This document shows, piece by piece, positions 23,401 to 31,679 of a stretch of DNA of 64,000 nucleotides; the stretch's first letter is position 1, and every line of letters begins with the position of its first letter. The stretch spans positions 10,011,518 through 10,075,517 of the forward strand of contig BROE01000005.1 in NCBI GenBank assembly GCA_036571765.1, read 5' to 3'. This DNA comes from Plecoglossus altivelis. Its lineage: Eukaryota > Chordata > Actinopteri > Osmeriformes > Plecoglossidae. Under the pieces are notes generated by a model. The model was not told where the DNA came from, ran no database searches, and was given only the letters and a program-made list of their open reading frames with translations. Made by a program: the position numbers and the translations under genes.

Positions 23401-26267
23401 CATGCATTAGGAGATGCACTACAGCGCACATAAACACCAATACTCTATGGAAACTGTTGGACACATGCACTGTCAGAGTACAGACACATATACTTATATT
23501 TGTTGATATTTGTCCCAAACCCTTGTCTTCTGGCTAGACTAATTCACCGCAGTACTGTAGTTAAATTCCCTAATGAATGTTCATGTCAAAATAAGATGTT
23601 GTTTTACTTGAGTTATTTATTTTCTTGTTGATCAATTTCAGGCCACCCAGGTCAAATATACAACAGATGACTTTGACCAGAGAATCTTGTATGAGTATTT
23701 AGCTGAAGCAAGTGTTGTCTTCCCAAAGGTCTTTCCTGTTGTGTAAGTAAATCATCCCAGCAACCTTTTTTAAGACAAGACTGAATTTCATCTTGCTCCT
23801 AGATGGTTTTCTTTCGTATGCATAGGTATTGACTTTGTAGGCTATGGGTGATGGTAATTGAAAGTATTTGTAAACTTGAAATTGCACTTGTACTTTTAGG
23901 ACATGTAGGATGAAACCTATGGGTAAAAAGTGAGCAGTATTGTTACACCATGTTTATTTTTTTAGCATGTAACCCTGTCTTTGTGTATCTGGTTAGAATT
24001 ATACTGTCTTCATTAGTTTATCTGCAAATATTTTCTCGTAGGTGTATTTTTCAGCTGACCATACTGGATATGTAGTATCGTGTATTTGTGTGTGTGTCAG
24101 TGTATATATAGCCCTCATCTTTAAGCACACATGTGCAAGAATGTGAGCAAGTACATATTTGCCCTTGCTTTCCTTGGCAGTTATGAATTCTGCATGAATG
24201 CTCTCTTTCTGCAGCCACAATCTGCTGGACTCCAAAATCAGTACCCTCCTGTCCATGTGCCAGGATGCCAACCTGCTGAATCCCATTCATGGCATCATCC
24301 AGAGCGTGGTCTACCATGAAGAGTCGCCCCCACAGTACCAGCCATCCTACTTACAAAGTACTGGCTCTTTTTCGGTCTTTTCCTCTAACTTGCATTCTTT
24401 TGCTCTTTCTTTAGTCCTCTCCTCAACCCTCCCCTTGCCCTCTCATTTTCTCTCTTCCTCTGTTCATTACTGTCAATTGCTATTTGTATAAGTTGAAAAC
24501 AAGGTATATAATTCAGAGATTTATGTTCATATTGAACCCAAATATGTTTTGTAACATTTGTATTTATATAAGAAATGTTCTACACAGTTAGATAGGTATA
24601 ACTGTTTCCCTCCTTCCCTCTAGACCTCTCTCTTTCTCCCTCCCTATTTCCTTTATAACTCTGCCCCCAACCACCCCTCCATCCACAGGCTTTGGCTTCA
24701 ACGGACTTTGGAGGTTCGCTGGGCCCTTTTCAAAGGTATGATTCATAGCTCCCCTCATATTTCCCTTTCATTTTCCCAAGGTAGCTAGGAACCGACAGTG
24801 GCCTGTAGAGAAATTCCGCCTGCTAAGCAATTACAGCCCCCTCCAGCACCAGGACGCCTGCCGATTGCCTTGAGATTTATTGAGCCTTTTCACCATCCTC
24901 CCCTCTCTCCCTTCCTCCAAACCTCCCCCTGGCCAGCTCAGTTTGTCTTTATGACTGTTGTGTTGAGCCTTGAGCAGCAGGTAGAAAAGCGTTGCGTGAG
25001 GTAGAAAATGGACAATCTAGAATAGCTCTACTTTGACCTAAGTCTGGGCCTAGCTGTATGCTCCCACTCTGTCATCTATTGTCCCAGTGAACTGTCACAG
25101 TACTGACTACAGGGCTCGTTTACTCAACTTCCTGTTGTGGCCCTCGTGATTGTCAGGAAAATTAGCTCTAATTGGGTACTTAGGAGTCCTGTATTACTTG
25201 AAGGTTGTCATTCTACGTAGCGTTCACACCATATTGTCCTCAAGGTAAGGAAACACGTTGGTTCTTTGGTTGATACTTAGGAAGCCTATTCAGGCTGAGC
25301 CAAAAGCTGTCACTCACTATCACTTTTGAAGAAAGTCAGGGTGTACTATATTGGCATCTTGTGTTTAAATCTTTCGCTTTCGTCTTGCTTGCTTTCTGTT
25401 TCTCGCTTTCTGCCGTTCTATTGCTCTCTTGCTACCTCTTACCGTCTCTCTCTCCATCAATCTCTTTGTCCCTTCCTTCTTTTGAACTTTATCTCCCTTT
25501 TAATCTCTTCCCCTTTCCTGTCAACACATTAGCAAACCCAGATCCCGGATTATGCCGAGCTGATAGTAAAGTTCCTGGAGGCCTTGATTGAGAGCTACCT
25601 GCCGGGCACAGAGGACGAGAGGGTGGAGGAGCAGCTCCGCACACCAACCTCCCCCTACCCACCTGTCACCCAGAGCCAGCTCAGCATTACCGCCAACCTC
25701 AACCTCTCCAACTCCATGACCTCACTGGCTACCTCCCAGCACTCGCCAGGTCAGCACACACACACACACAGGATCCGCATCGGTGTACGTTTTGAAAATA
25801 TGAACAAGTGCATGACACCACACTGATGTGGCTAACTTTCAAGGTGCATCTTCACATCGCACATATTTTGGTATTTTTACCATTTGTGCTTAAAAGCTAG
25901 GCGACGTATTTGTAATGTCTTTTTAAAAATCTTCAATCTTCTTCAACTAGCTCTTGTACTCTTCATCTAAAATGGTTTGCTAGTCTAACAACGCTTAACC
26001 ACTGAAAGTTGTGTCTGGGGTCCCAAGAGTATTGAAGGGCAAGTGGTGCTTCTAGCAATTACCAACAAAAGTCTTCATGTAACCTGAATATAATGTCCCA
26101 AGTCCTCCTAATCCATCACTCAGTTTAACCCAGGCTGTAATGTGACATGTTATTCAAAAGCAGTTCTTTAACCAAGGAAGTACTATTCATTGACTGTAAA
26201 TGAATGTGACGTCAACACTAAATAATGCTACAAGACAGTTGGGGATGCAGGGTGTGCCATCAAACAT

Positions 26268-26303
<36 letters not shown>

Positions 26304-27809
26304 GGTGCATGTCTGTCTTGCTTCTCTCAACTTTTACCTTTAACCCAGTCACTCTCTTCTCTTGCTTTGTCTGCTAACATTTCCATGCGTATCCAAATGG
26401 GGCTTGAGTAGTTTATAGACGGTCCCCAACACTGTCCCATCCCAAGCCCCCCGACGAGACGCCAGCCAAAACACCGGGTACAAACCCCAACTTTAGAGCG
26501 TCCCTGGGCAGCTAATGACCCCCCTGTGGCCTATAGATTGCAAGTTGTGGTAACTTACATATCCATTTCTCTGTGTGTGCTGTTGTCATTGTGTATTCCA
26601 TCTTGTCTACTAAGCATTTTCCTATTTTACAATAGCTTTGGTCCCAAGCAATACATTTCCTTAGTTGTTAATAACAACAGTATGTCGATATTAAATATCT
26701 TGGTCTTAGCAAAGGGCAAATAAGCATTGTCTTTGTGTTATTATTTATACTATGAGTTCTGCACATCTTGTAATGCCAAAAGCTTTCCATTCTACCCATG
26801 TTCAATATTCACCTTGTTGTGATTTATTGGTTTCAAGGCACTGTTTTCAGATGTCCTTTTGTTTCTCATTACTCATGTTACCATTCTCTCCTCTTTCTCT
26901 CAATCTACTATGTCTTGCCTTCTCTCTCTCACTCTGCGAAGCCTCTCTACCTTTCTCTAAGTCTGCCGTTTTTCGCCACACCTCCTCGTCCTCCCAGGTA
27001 CACCCCTCCCTTTGTTCCCTGTTGGTCAAGAAAGGTCAAGTGCGCTCCTTCAATCCTCTCATTGAGAAAATATCCTACTAGAAAAGGGAGAGCTGAGCAG
27101 CCATAAAGCGTGAAAAAGACCCCAGAAGTAGTCAGTAACATTAGCAGCAGTTAATCAACAAGTATACGATACAGAAGACGGGGATTTGAAGGATGTTAGT
27201 CTCCCAGTGTACCAAGGGTCTATCAGGGAGACCAAAGTTTGTGTTTGACGCCACCTACAGGCTGCATCAGCATTTATTATGGGTGGAGCCTCAATGATGT
27301 GCCTTTCAACTAAAGCATGTCTGTTCTGTCTGGGTCCCAATGCATGCCAACTTTTATAGCAAGGAAGGAGTTAAGATATCAAATACATGGTCAACCATGG
27401 TATGGCACCTTATTTAATTGAAATACTATTGAATAAAATCTGAGGTTTCTTCATCACTTGTAGGGGTAAGATTAGCAAGTAGATCAGAAAAGGACATCAC
27501 GCTAGTGACTGTTGTGTTCGATTGGAACAGGAAGTGTGCTGTTAACATAAGTCTTTATTGTATGAGAATTATGATACAGAATATCAATGATTCATTTATA
27601 GTCCTTTGTCTGCATAGTGTCTGATTCTATGCCCTTTCTCTCTGTTCCCTCCTTCACCTTCTGCAGGTGTGGACAAGGAGAACGTGCAACTCTCCCCCAG
27701 TTCTGCCCTGTCCACCAGTGGACGCACTCGCCACGGTTCGGCCAGCCAGGTGCAGAAACAGCGCAGCGCTGGAAGCTTCAAGCGGCCCAGCATTAAGAAA
27801 AGAGTATGA
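653..27809 (+). CDS. nf1: neurofibromin 1 (nf1), 3' half, 27 coding exons to the stop codon
   Basis: Neurofibromin is a large cytoplasmic RasGAP that speeds GTP hydrolysis by Ras. Exons read from the sequence: 653-811, 958-1055, 1380-1526, 1979-2125, 2238-2348, 14379-14811, 15156-15496, 15688-15890, 16259-16452, 17129-17269, 18437-18716, 19157-19371, 19479-19540, 19689-19803 (or to 19830), 20076-20177, 20455-20595, 20880-21006, 21894-22025, 22327-22462, 22617-22777, 22883-23005, 23248-23366, 23642-23742, 24215-24357, 24689-24735, 25533-25749, 27667-27809. Together they encode 1445 residues (1454 with the 27-nt extension) in one open frame, ending SFKRPSIKKRV-stop. Recalled human legacy exons 24-49 have the same lengths in nearly all cases; the exceptions are 22617-22777 (one codon longer) and 23248-23366 (four codons shorter). 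The first residues correspond to about human residue 1371, so the promoter and the N-terminal half lie upstream of the window. Whether this is the nf1a or nf1b paralogue is unresolved. Confidence 0.98.
3565..4917 (-). CDS. omg: oligodendrocyte-myelin glycoprotein (omg), two coding exons
   Basis: OMgp is a GPI-anchored leucine-rich repeat protein of the CNS myelin and neuron surface; in mammals it binds the Nogo receptor and limits neurite growth. Coding exons on the minus strand are 4917-4712 and 4546-3565, joined across a 165-nt intron (donor CAG/GTACAG, acceptor TTTGTAAACAG), giving 395 residues. I chose the ATG at 4917 because it directly precedes a hydrophobic signal peptide (1 to about 28); an in-frame upstream ATG at 4992 would bury it. 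Then come a cysteine cap (CPSVCSCS, residues 29-36), eight LRRs (about 49-228, e.g. LRVLDLSAN and LHALNLSHN), a cysteine-containing C-cap with NPWACEEEENITKLL, a Ser/Thr-rich linker (266-378) and a short hydrophobic tail (379-395) fitting a weak GPI signal. The motif DKNDTAYHWNL matches mammalian OMG closely. The linker looks shorter than in the roughly 440-residue human protein. Confidence 0.95.
4918..9100. other. intronic stretch between omg and evi2b; no supported gene
   Basis: Holds an ATTC tetranucleotide run (about 5070-5090), CT-rich DNA at 6240-6600 and a G-rich block at 6836-6894. On the minus strand, ACTCACC at 6269-6275 reads as a good donor (CAG/GTGAGT) that could end a noncoding omg 5'UTR exon; acceptor-like AGs lie just upstream of the omg ATG. 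This is inference only. Overlapping open frames on both strands at 6196-6923 are low-complexity and not accepted as genes. Confidence 0.45.
6836..6894 (+). repeat. G-rich low-complexity tract
   Basis: An almost pure purine stretch dominated by runs of three or more G, including one run of ten within 6844-6853. It has the spacing needed for G-quadruplex formation on the plus strand (the coding strand of nf1). Confidence 0.75.
9115..9180 (-). promoter_or_regulatory. evi2b: probable evi2b 3'UTR end: poly(A) signal and hairpin
   Basis: TTTATT at 9115-9120 reads AATAAA on the minus strand, 447 nt past the evi2b stop, and is the first good poly(A) signal I see there. Just before it in transcript order lies a perfect 9-bp inverted repeat, 9156-9164 pairing with 9172-9180 around a 7-nt loop (stem ATACCACGT). 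The use of this signal is inferred. Confidence 0.45.
9567..10907 (-). CDS. evi2b: EVI2B-like single-pass membrane glycoprotein
   Basis: A 446-residue type I membrane protein (mammalian EVI2B, CD361, is about 448 and is expressed in blood cells). I chose the ATG at 10907 because it begins a signal peptide (MAGLHFSFVLVLLQ); the open frame runs further upstream without a signal. Residues 23-240 form a Thr/Ser/Pro-rich, mucin-like ectodomain with several N-glycosylation sequons. Residues about 242-265 are the membrane span (SVVAVLIGGSLIIMILGFVV), followed by basic IRRGRLQRK. The cytoplasmic tail has NTEWAGPSPF, matching the mammalian WAGRSPF block, then a conserved-looking QRISLVGFLP / RLSTRLSLL region and a Pro-rich end (PPAPPLL). 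The coding region is a single exon, as in mammals, nested antisense in nf1. A good minus-strand donor at 11522-11517 suggests a separate 5'UTR exon. Confidence 0.93.
   Translation of the reverse strand: MAGLHFSFVLVLLQSQWTLTLGSTNGTVTPEQLTQHTSSRNGGNEGTLKPSKTPKTTIEPSTQPWTSDVRSRPLTQTRPDTIVSVAMESDFNISTITMQPNTTKDQSGEASIGVATTKTDSRTKASDAPFPNTVSQVSTIEMTSTTPQSNDEPPTDQSLATTSDSTAPGSTVMSKTNPSSSTTVREAVDMTTSTNGPITQVVTTQMPAIASTVTAVTAKREPTDRTTQSTNQKPLKDTVHYGSVVAVLIGGSLIIMILGFVVIFIRRGRLQRKQMTNTEWAGPSPFLDSVADDDANGQVHLRGSQRISLVGFLPQRLSTRLSLLQETNTDYKMENVPGSTFGRELSAAEVKPSIETNLKAKEIKEQEFPSSISPTNTSTDHDSDPKTPAAIDDAASSSDHSDVHPLSPPKDSLPLMDVDTSPGPGAIPSAPNTPGAVIPPAPPLLT
11377..11423. repeat. TA-rich microsatellite
   Basis: A run of TA dinucleotides interrupted by TACAGTATACA, with a pure (TA)n core at about 11402-11422, lying between evi2b and its candidate 5' exon. 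Confidence 0.85.
11523..11600 (-). other. evi2b: candidate noncoding first exon of evi2b
   Basis: The minus strand reads CTGAG/GTAAGT with the exon's last base at 11523, a near-consensus donor in the right place and orientation for a 5'UTR exon of evi2b. Candidate acceptors lie a few tens of bases upstream of its ATG. The upstream limit is a guess; no transcription start is visible. Mammalian EVI2B also has a noncoding first exon. Confidence 0.35.
12850..13491 (-). CDS. evi2a: EVI2A-like single-pass membrane protein
   Basis: A 213-residue protein; mammalian EVI2A is about 232-236. The start ATG at 13491 sits in a strong context (ACCATGG) and begins a signal peptide (residues 1 to about 22, IALSIFLLVLSF core). 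The short ectodomain is Thr/Ser/Pro-rich with one sequon (NAT, 56-58). The span is at residues 68-92, followed by CRLQRRAQ. The cytosolic segment SSRSNVDLVSGTGFWGTDYE...LTGP parallels the mammalian PRSNGDFLASGLWPAES...LTGPN block in order and spacing, which is the main reason for the call. The rest of the tail is acidic and Lys/Glu-rich. A likely acceptor (TTCTTCAG) lies only a few bases before the ATG, fitting a 5'UTR intron. No biochemical function is established for this family. Confidence 0.88.
   Translation of the reverse strand: MEGYKIALSIFLLVLSFRGARLSADFTTPTSKTETPESDSTTAQYSNLPSTETPTNATGPGCLIDPHIGVIAVASAGGLILCLLVSTLVLACQVCRLQRRAQAPRSSRSNVDLVSGTGFWGTDYEAVGGLTGPCDANVMLEEVKEDRKMGEEEDVEQRNERENKEDWGEARPSPKVKNVDRGHGETATQMQSSSSKDSCLEVPDNLEDMPLVV
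14065..14230 (-). promoter_or_regulatory. evi2a: candidate evi2a noncoding exon and promoter with ETS-type site
   Basis: The minus strand has a near-consensus donor CAAAAG/GTAAGT with the exon's last base at 14065. Further upstream, 14198-14206 reads CAGGAAGTG on the minus strand, a perfect ETS core motif of the kind bound by PU.1-family factors in blood cells. The exon's start is not determined. The fit with haematopoietic expression known for mammalian EVI2A is an inference. Confidence 0.35.
14379..15496 (+). CDS. nf1: nf1 exons for the Sec14-PH module
   Basis: Exons 14379-14811 (433 nt) and 15156-15496 (341 nt). The first encodes the lipid-binding Sec14-like fold ([53 protein letters not shown]). 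The second encodes the PH-like part (VGSTAVQVTSAERTRVLGQP, EIEEICLVDESQFTLTMANQ) and runs on to IPQHTKIRPKDVPGTLLNIA. In the human protein this bipartite module binds glycerophospholipids. Exon lengths equal the human ones. The 344-nt intron between them shows nothing else. Confidence 0.97.
15688..18716 (+). CDS. nf1: nf1 exons for the HEAT-like/CTD region, part 1
   Basis: Exons 15688-15890, 16259-16452, 17129-17269 and 18437-18716 (203, 194, 141 and 280 nt, all equal to human). They encode helical-repeat sequence nearly identical to mammals, e.g. LLCALTCTFNLKIEGQLLET, ELKHLCLEYMTPWLLNLVRF, DLLDVVLDSFIKTSATGGLG and WDDIAILARYMLMLSFNNSL. This part of neurofibromin helps build the dimer scaffold. 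The introns of 368, 676 and 1167 nt contain no further open frame that I can support. Confidence 0.97.
19157..20595 (+). CDS. nf1: nf1 exons for the CTD, part 2, including a possible 27-nt exon extension
   Basis: Exons 19157-19371, 19479-19540, 19689-19803/19830, 20076-20177 and 20455-20595. Products include [75 protein letters not shown] and HKALFWVAVAVLQLDEVNLY. The third exon would end at 19803 if it were as long as the human 115-nt exon, but the next bases are GC, not GT. The first usable GT donor (CGG/GTATGA, 19831) keeps the frame and adds ASPLLSIDR. The other exon lengths equal human. Confidence 0.93.
20880..23742 (+). CDS. nf1: nf1 exons for the late CTD, including the nuclear-localisation segment
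   Basis: Exons 20880-21006, 21894-22025, 22327-22462, 22617-22777, 22883-23005, 23248-23366 and 23642-23742. The segment KAPKRQETESGMTTPLKIRR (22883-23005) retains the basic clusters of the bipartite nuclear localisation signal described for human NF1. The exon 22617-22777 (TLRENQPWVSPKVSERYLAP) is one codon longer than human, and 23248-23366 is four codons shorter at its poorly conserved start (ESQRMGNSHVRVV). SVSESNVLLDEEVLTDPKVQ follows, as in mammals. The 887-nt intron 21007-21893 holds a G8 run near 21224 and nothing else. Confidence 0.96.
24215..27809 (+). CDS. nf1: nf1 terminal exons
   Basis: Exons 24215-24357, 24689-24735 (47 nt, FGFNGLWRFAGPFSK), 25533-25749 and 27667-27809. They encode HNLLDSKISTLLSMCQDANL, QTQIPDYAELIVKFLEALIE, SQLSITANLNLSNSMTSLAT and the C-terminus with RTRHGSASQVQKQRSAGSFK, ending KKRV (KKIV in human). 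The last coding segment is 143 nt, as in human. Introns 24358-24688 and 24736-25532 are CT-rich; 25750-27666 contains a TG repeat and the cassette exon candidate described separately. Confidence 0.97.
26269..26302 (+). repeat. TG dinucleotide microsatellite
   Basis: About 16-17 uninterrupted TG units in the penultimate nf1 intron, between the 217-nt exon and the exon 48a-like segment. Confidence 0.95.
26942..27034 (+). CDS. nf1: candidate cassette exon of nf1 related to mammalian muscle exon 48a
   Basis: After the acceptor ...CTCTGCGAAG (ending 26941) the phase set by the previous exon (CCA G) reads ASLPFSKSAVFRHTSSSSQ. Human exon 48a, as I recall it, encodes ASLPCSNSAVFMQLFPHQ: nine of the first eleven residues agree, and the match begins exactly at the splice acceptor. 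Human 48a is 54 nt and frame-neutral. Here the first donor (CCCAG/GTACAC, 26998) would give a 56-nt exon that shifts the frame of the last exon. A second donor (AAAG/GTCAAG, 27035) gives a 93-nt, 31-codon frame-neutral exon. Which donor is used, or whether the exon is still spliced, cannot be seen from sequence. Confidence 0.6.
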
Positions 27810-28680
27810 GCCAGAATACTGAAAGATGGCTAAAACTTTGCCCTCCAAAAGTCCCTGGCCGACTGTGCCAGACATTATGCTGCACTTTTTCCAATGTACT
27901 CCTTCTCTCTCCTCTTCCCCGCTCTAACCTGTCTCTTTTTGGATGGTCAAGACTGCCAGACGATTGTTTCATTGATTGAACTGGCTACATTTTGTGTTCA
28001 TCGTTCCAATTGTTTTTATCAGAAGCTCAGCAGGCGTGTAGAAAGAGGGAAAGATGTCAGGGGAACACATTTCTACATGTTTGTGTAGGAACCCATTGGT
28101 TTTGATGTGACATTTCTAACCGCAAAGAGTACTGTAAATCATCACGGTGTGGCAAAGGATGATGAATAAGCCATTTTTTCCATTGATCGATACACACACA
28201 CACACCTTGTGTATATAGATTAAAATAATGATCTATGTACATACACACAGTTCATAAACATGACATAACATTTTGTAGGGAATAGCTGCAATGAATGACA
28301 AAGGTTTGGGATGTGTTGATCCTCATTTTTTTGCACATAAGGGCAGCAGAAACCTTGTATCTTTGTTAGTACTCCAAGCGCCACGTAGAACTACAATACC
28401 CAGACCCTGAAGAACACTGCAGTTTGTGGTTGGGAGATGTGTGGCTGAATGTGTACTGCTGAGGTAGTTCCAGTGACAGGAAGGCCAATGCAGACCCCAA
28501 GTATACCCCCAGTCTGAGCTCCCCTGAACCCCATCCTAGGTTACCTTTTCCCACCCAAGAAGATGCAGTGCAGCCACCAGTCATACGGCCACAAGTCATG
28601 GAGTGTTGTATAACTCTCCATCTTGGTATGTGTATTTGTCTGAATTTGCCAATGTTATTCTTCCCAGATATGTACATAAA

Positions 28681-28706
28681 ATATGTATATATATATATAT
28701 ATATAA
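28681..28706 (+). repeat. TA microsatellite in the nf1 3'UTR
   Basis: (TA)n run within the 3'UTR, followed by a second TA-rich motif and ACATACATATATACACACAC. Confidence 0.85.
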
Positions 28707-30957
28707 TATAGAAAAAGTGACATACATATATACACACACTATTCCATATGGCAATGTTGTGTCTCACACGTTGACGTTTTATCCATGGTGTGCCTTCATT
28801 AGGGTTTTCCAATGTGTATAATTTGTAAAATAAATTTAAAAATCGTATTCTGGGGAAACCGAATAGGTACTAATTATGGAGACATGTTCACACTAAGTAT
28901 ACATGTGGAAAAGAGCTGCATTTTAAACGGTATCTAACTATCGTCAAATATACAATCAATACCCTGTTGCCTATTAGTATTTAACCTGTAGAGCTAGATA
29001 GGCCTTATGAATTATGAAGATATTCTTTTTAACACTTGACATATACAAATATAATCTGAGAAACACTAGTGGGATGAGGCAGACTTGTAAATAGTATATG
29101 GCCTTTATTTTATTGTTATGTTTCCTGTGTGTACCTTTGTATGTTTGATTTTGTTTACATTTTTGCCACCAAACTGAATACGATCCAGCCCATATAAAAG
29201 ACTATAAAGAGGATTAAATATTCACAGTAATGATACTTTGTGATTCTTGATTGCAGTGCCCAAGTCTTATTTCATTTAATAGAGCCAACCAGATCATGTT
29301 GACCTTGTGGATAAAATGCCATTGTTGGTTTATGATGACCTTTTCTCACACAGGGGTTTCATGGTCAGATTTTTGTTATGACCAAGCTAAATGTGGAATG
29401 AGGCAATTTCAGTGTTGAAGACATGACCTACATGCACCATATTTAGTATATATTCCCATGTCATTAAGACTGGGTATCAATCCCAGATGCCCTTGCAGCA
29501 GATCAAGGGACACTTCACCAAAGACTAGCTTGCACTATGTGAAGGGAAAGACATTTTCAGAACGTGTTATGTTGACGGTGATACAATGGTATATGCTCTT
29601 TTGTTTGTGTAAATTTTGTATGTATGAATCTTCCTTCCCTTTTGTATTGCGTTCTGTTTTGTCCACCTCATGCTGGTATGACTTACATTGTGACCCATTG
29701 GATTTCTCCACAGAGCACCATACCTTGTGCAGTACGCAAACAATTATTATAAAACAAATAGGATCTTTACTTAGGAAGTGTAACTCTCGCACATGCCATA
29801 TTAATTGTTTAGGCCATGCTTGGACTATGTTGGTTTAATCCTCAACTGGACATTAAATTCATCTCAAAATAAAAAAAGTAGGTAAACTATACATGGAACA
29901 AGCAGTTTTACAAATGGAAACTTCAGATGTATTTGGTCAATCATTCTCTTAAATTTGCATGTTTAAATTCATTTTTGTCTCAGTAACCAAGGGATACCAA
30001 GGGAAGGGTTTGTGAAAGGACATGGATCTAACCGTTTATTGCTTTGAATAATGAAGACCTCTTGTTTTAACATGTGTTTTGTGCAACTTAGTCCAACTTA
30101 ATGTTGGGAAATGTATTTATTACCTACAGAATCAGAAGAGAGGGCATAATAGAAGTATAGGTCACTGAGAAAAAGAGTCCTGACTAAACGATGTTTACAG
30201 TATTAACCAACCACTGTCTCGAGAGCCAAAACCCTGGCACTAAATCCATCACTTACACAAAAACGGTTCAGTAAAATGGGCACGAAACAGTACTTGGATA
30301 GTAAAACATAGATTTAGCACAATTGTTTTTCCACTGTCATCCTGCTATTTTGATTGTGTTGAGGTATGTCTGATTGTCACTACTCATGCATTTCTGTACG
30401 TATTTTATTCAGGTCCAAAAACTGAAAATGTATTATGTGGTAATGATTCCTATTTGTACAAATGTTAGTATTGTGGCATCCACAGTGAACCTGTTTTGGC
30501 AATTCACACTTCAACATACTATACCTATCGTTGGCTAATTATCATCTGAAAAAATGTTAAATATCTTATTGGTATACATACGTCAGAAATGTACACCTTG
30601 CAACAAGAACGTATTCCCTTCAGTCCTTTGAATGGGTTGGATGCATGTTGAGTGCCCATAACTTCTTACACAAGTGATTGACTTGCACTATTTTGAATCA
30701 CGGTCAAGGGTTTTGTGAAGAACAAATAACCTGCAACATTGCATGTTTGATTTGATGTTATGCAAAATCTAATGTGGAGTGTTGGTCAGGATTTTTTTTG
30801 TAAGATGTGTTGCTGTAAATATTTTGTGTACAATTTTGAAAAAAGTAGCCTATATTTACTAAACTGTACATACATGTGATATCGTAATATTTCGCTTTTT
30901 TGTAATGCCGTTGCTGTATAATGTATGACAAGCAAATTCAATGATTCTAGTGTTAGT

Positions 30958-30963
30958 AATAAA
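30958..30963 (+). promoter_or_regulatory. nf1: distal poly(A) signal of nf1
   Basis: AATAAA followed within about 40 nt by T-rich and GT-rich sequence (TTTTATCCCC, then TGTGTTACATTATATTTTT). It is the last AATAAA before the akap1 promoter. Confidence 0.7.
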
Positions 30964-30980
30964 AGTTTTATCCCCATTCA

Positions 30981-31449
30981 TGTGTTACATTATATTTTTC
31001 ACACAGTGTACATGTAATAGCTGTGCTTTAACGTCTGTTAAAACAGTTTTCCCAAAATAGATCTCACATTCTTGAGTTTAGTGAATATCCTTTTTAAAAG
31101 GATTCCATAATGTGTTTGTCCATGATTGACCTTCATAATATATAGAATATTTTCTGCGATACTCCGGTTGAGTAGTCTGGGCTGCATCATCAATGACCTT
31201 GTCTGTAATCTGATAGGGAAAGTCGAAGTGATCAAACCAAAGAATTGTATTCTAAAATGTACGAGATGGGAACACATAATTAATGTATATCTTAACCAAT
31301 TAAAAGGGATTGTCTGGGTAAAACCAATGCATTGCAATTTACCTTCTACAAGTGATTGATTATTTACGAGGCACATCTTTCCAACTCAATTTTTGATCAC
31401 TACGTTTCTCCAGGTAGTTCTCTAGCTCATGCAAAAGTTGACTGCGTTT
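30981..31449. other. nf1-akap1 intergenic spacer
   Basis: Only about 0.5 kb, AT-rich. A minus-strand frame (31038-31376) and a plus-strand frame (31126-31359) overlap here without recognisable motifs; I see no gene. Confidence 0.6.
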
Positions 31450-31679
31450 AAGTGTGACTCCGCGAGACTACAATCTCTAATCGCGTTTTCGCCGTTATCG
31501 CGAGGTTTTAACAGCTGTTGGGTCTGTTTTTAGAGTCTGGTGCTTGGTCGGTCAACACGTGGAGACGACAGAAAGAGAGACCAGACTCGACACGTTGGGA
31601 TAGAGTCCAGTCTGAAATACTTAACATTATATTTCAATAATTCAATTCATCGTGGCGGCGTGGAGGACGCGTACATACT
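31450..31679 (+). promoter_or_regulatory. akap1: akap1 promoter and noncoding first exon
   Basis: CpG-containing DNA in an otherwise AT-rich region, with CTCCGCGAG, ATCGCGAGG (31497-31505, palindromic TCGCGA core) and ACTACAATCTC (31468-31478), motifs typical of TATA-less housekeeping promoters. A clear donor ATACT/GTAAGT ends a probable 5'UTR exon at 31679; the matching acceptor is at 36065-36066, just before the akap1 ATG. The start site is probably between 31500 and 31600. Confidence 0.6.

Larger units (their letters stand above)
27810..30980 (+). other. nf1: nf1 3' untranslated region
   Basis: About 3.15 kb from the stop to the distal poly(A) signal, similar to the roughly 3.5-kb human 3'UTR. 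AATAAA occurs at 28829-28834, 29868-29873 and 30958-30963; the last, in the context TTAGTAATAAAAGTTTTA, is the most likely main end. A Pumilio-type TGTAAATA lies at 30814-30821. A TA repeat is at 28681-28706. Confidence 0.8.
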
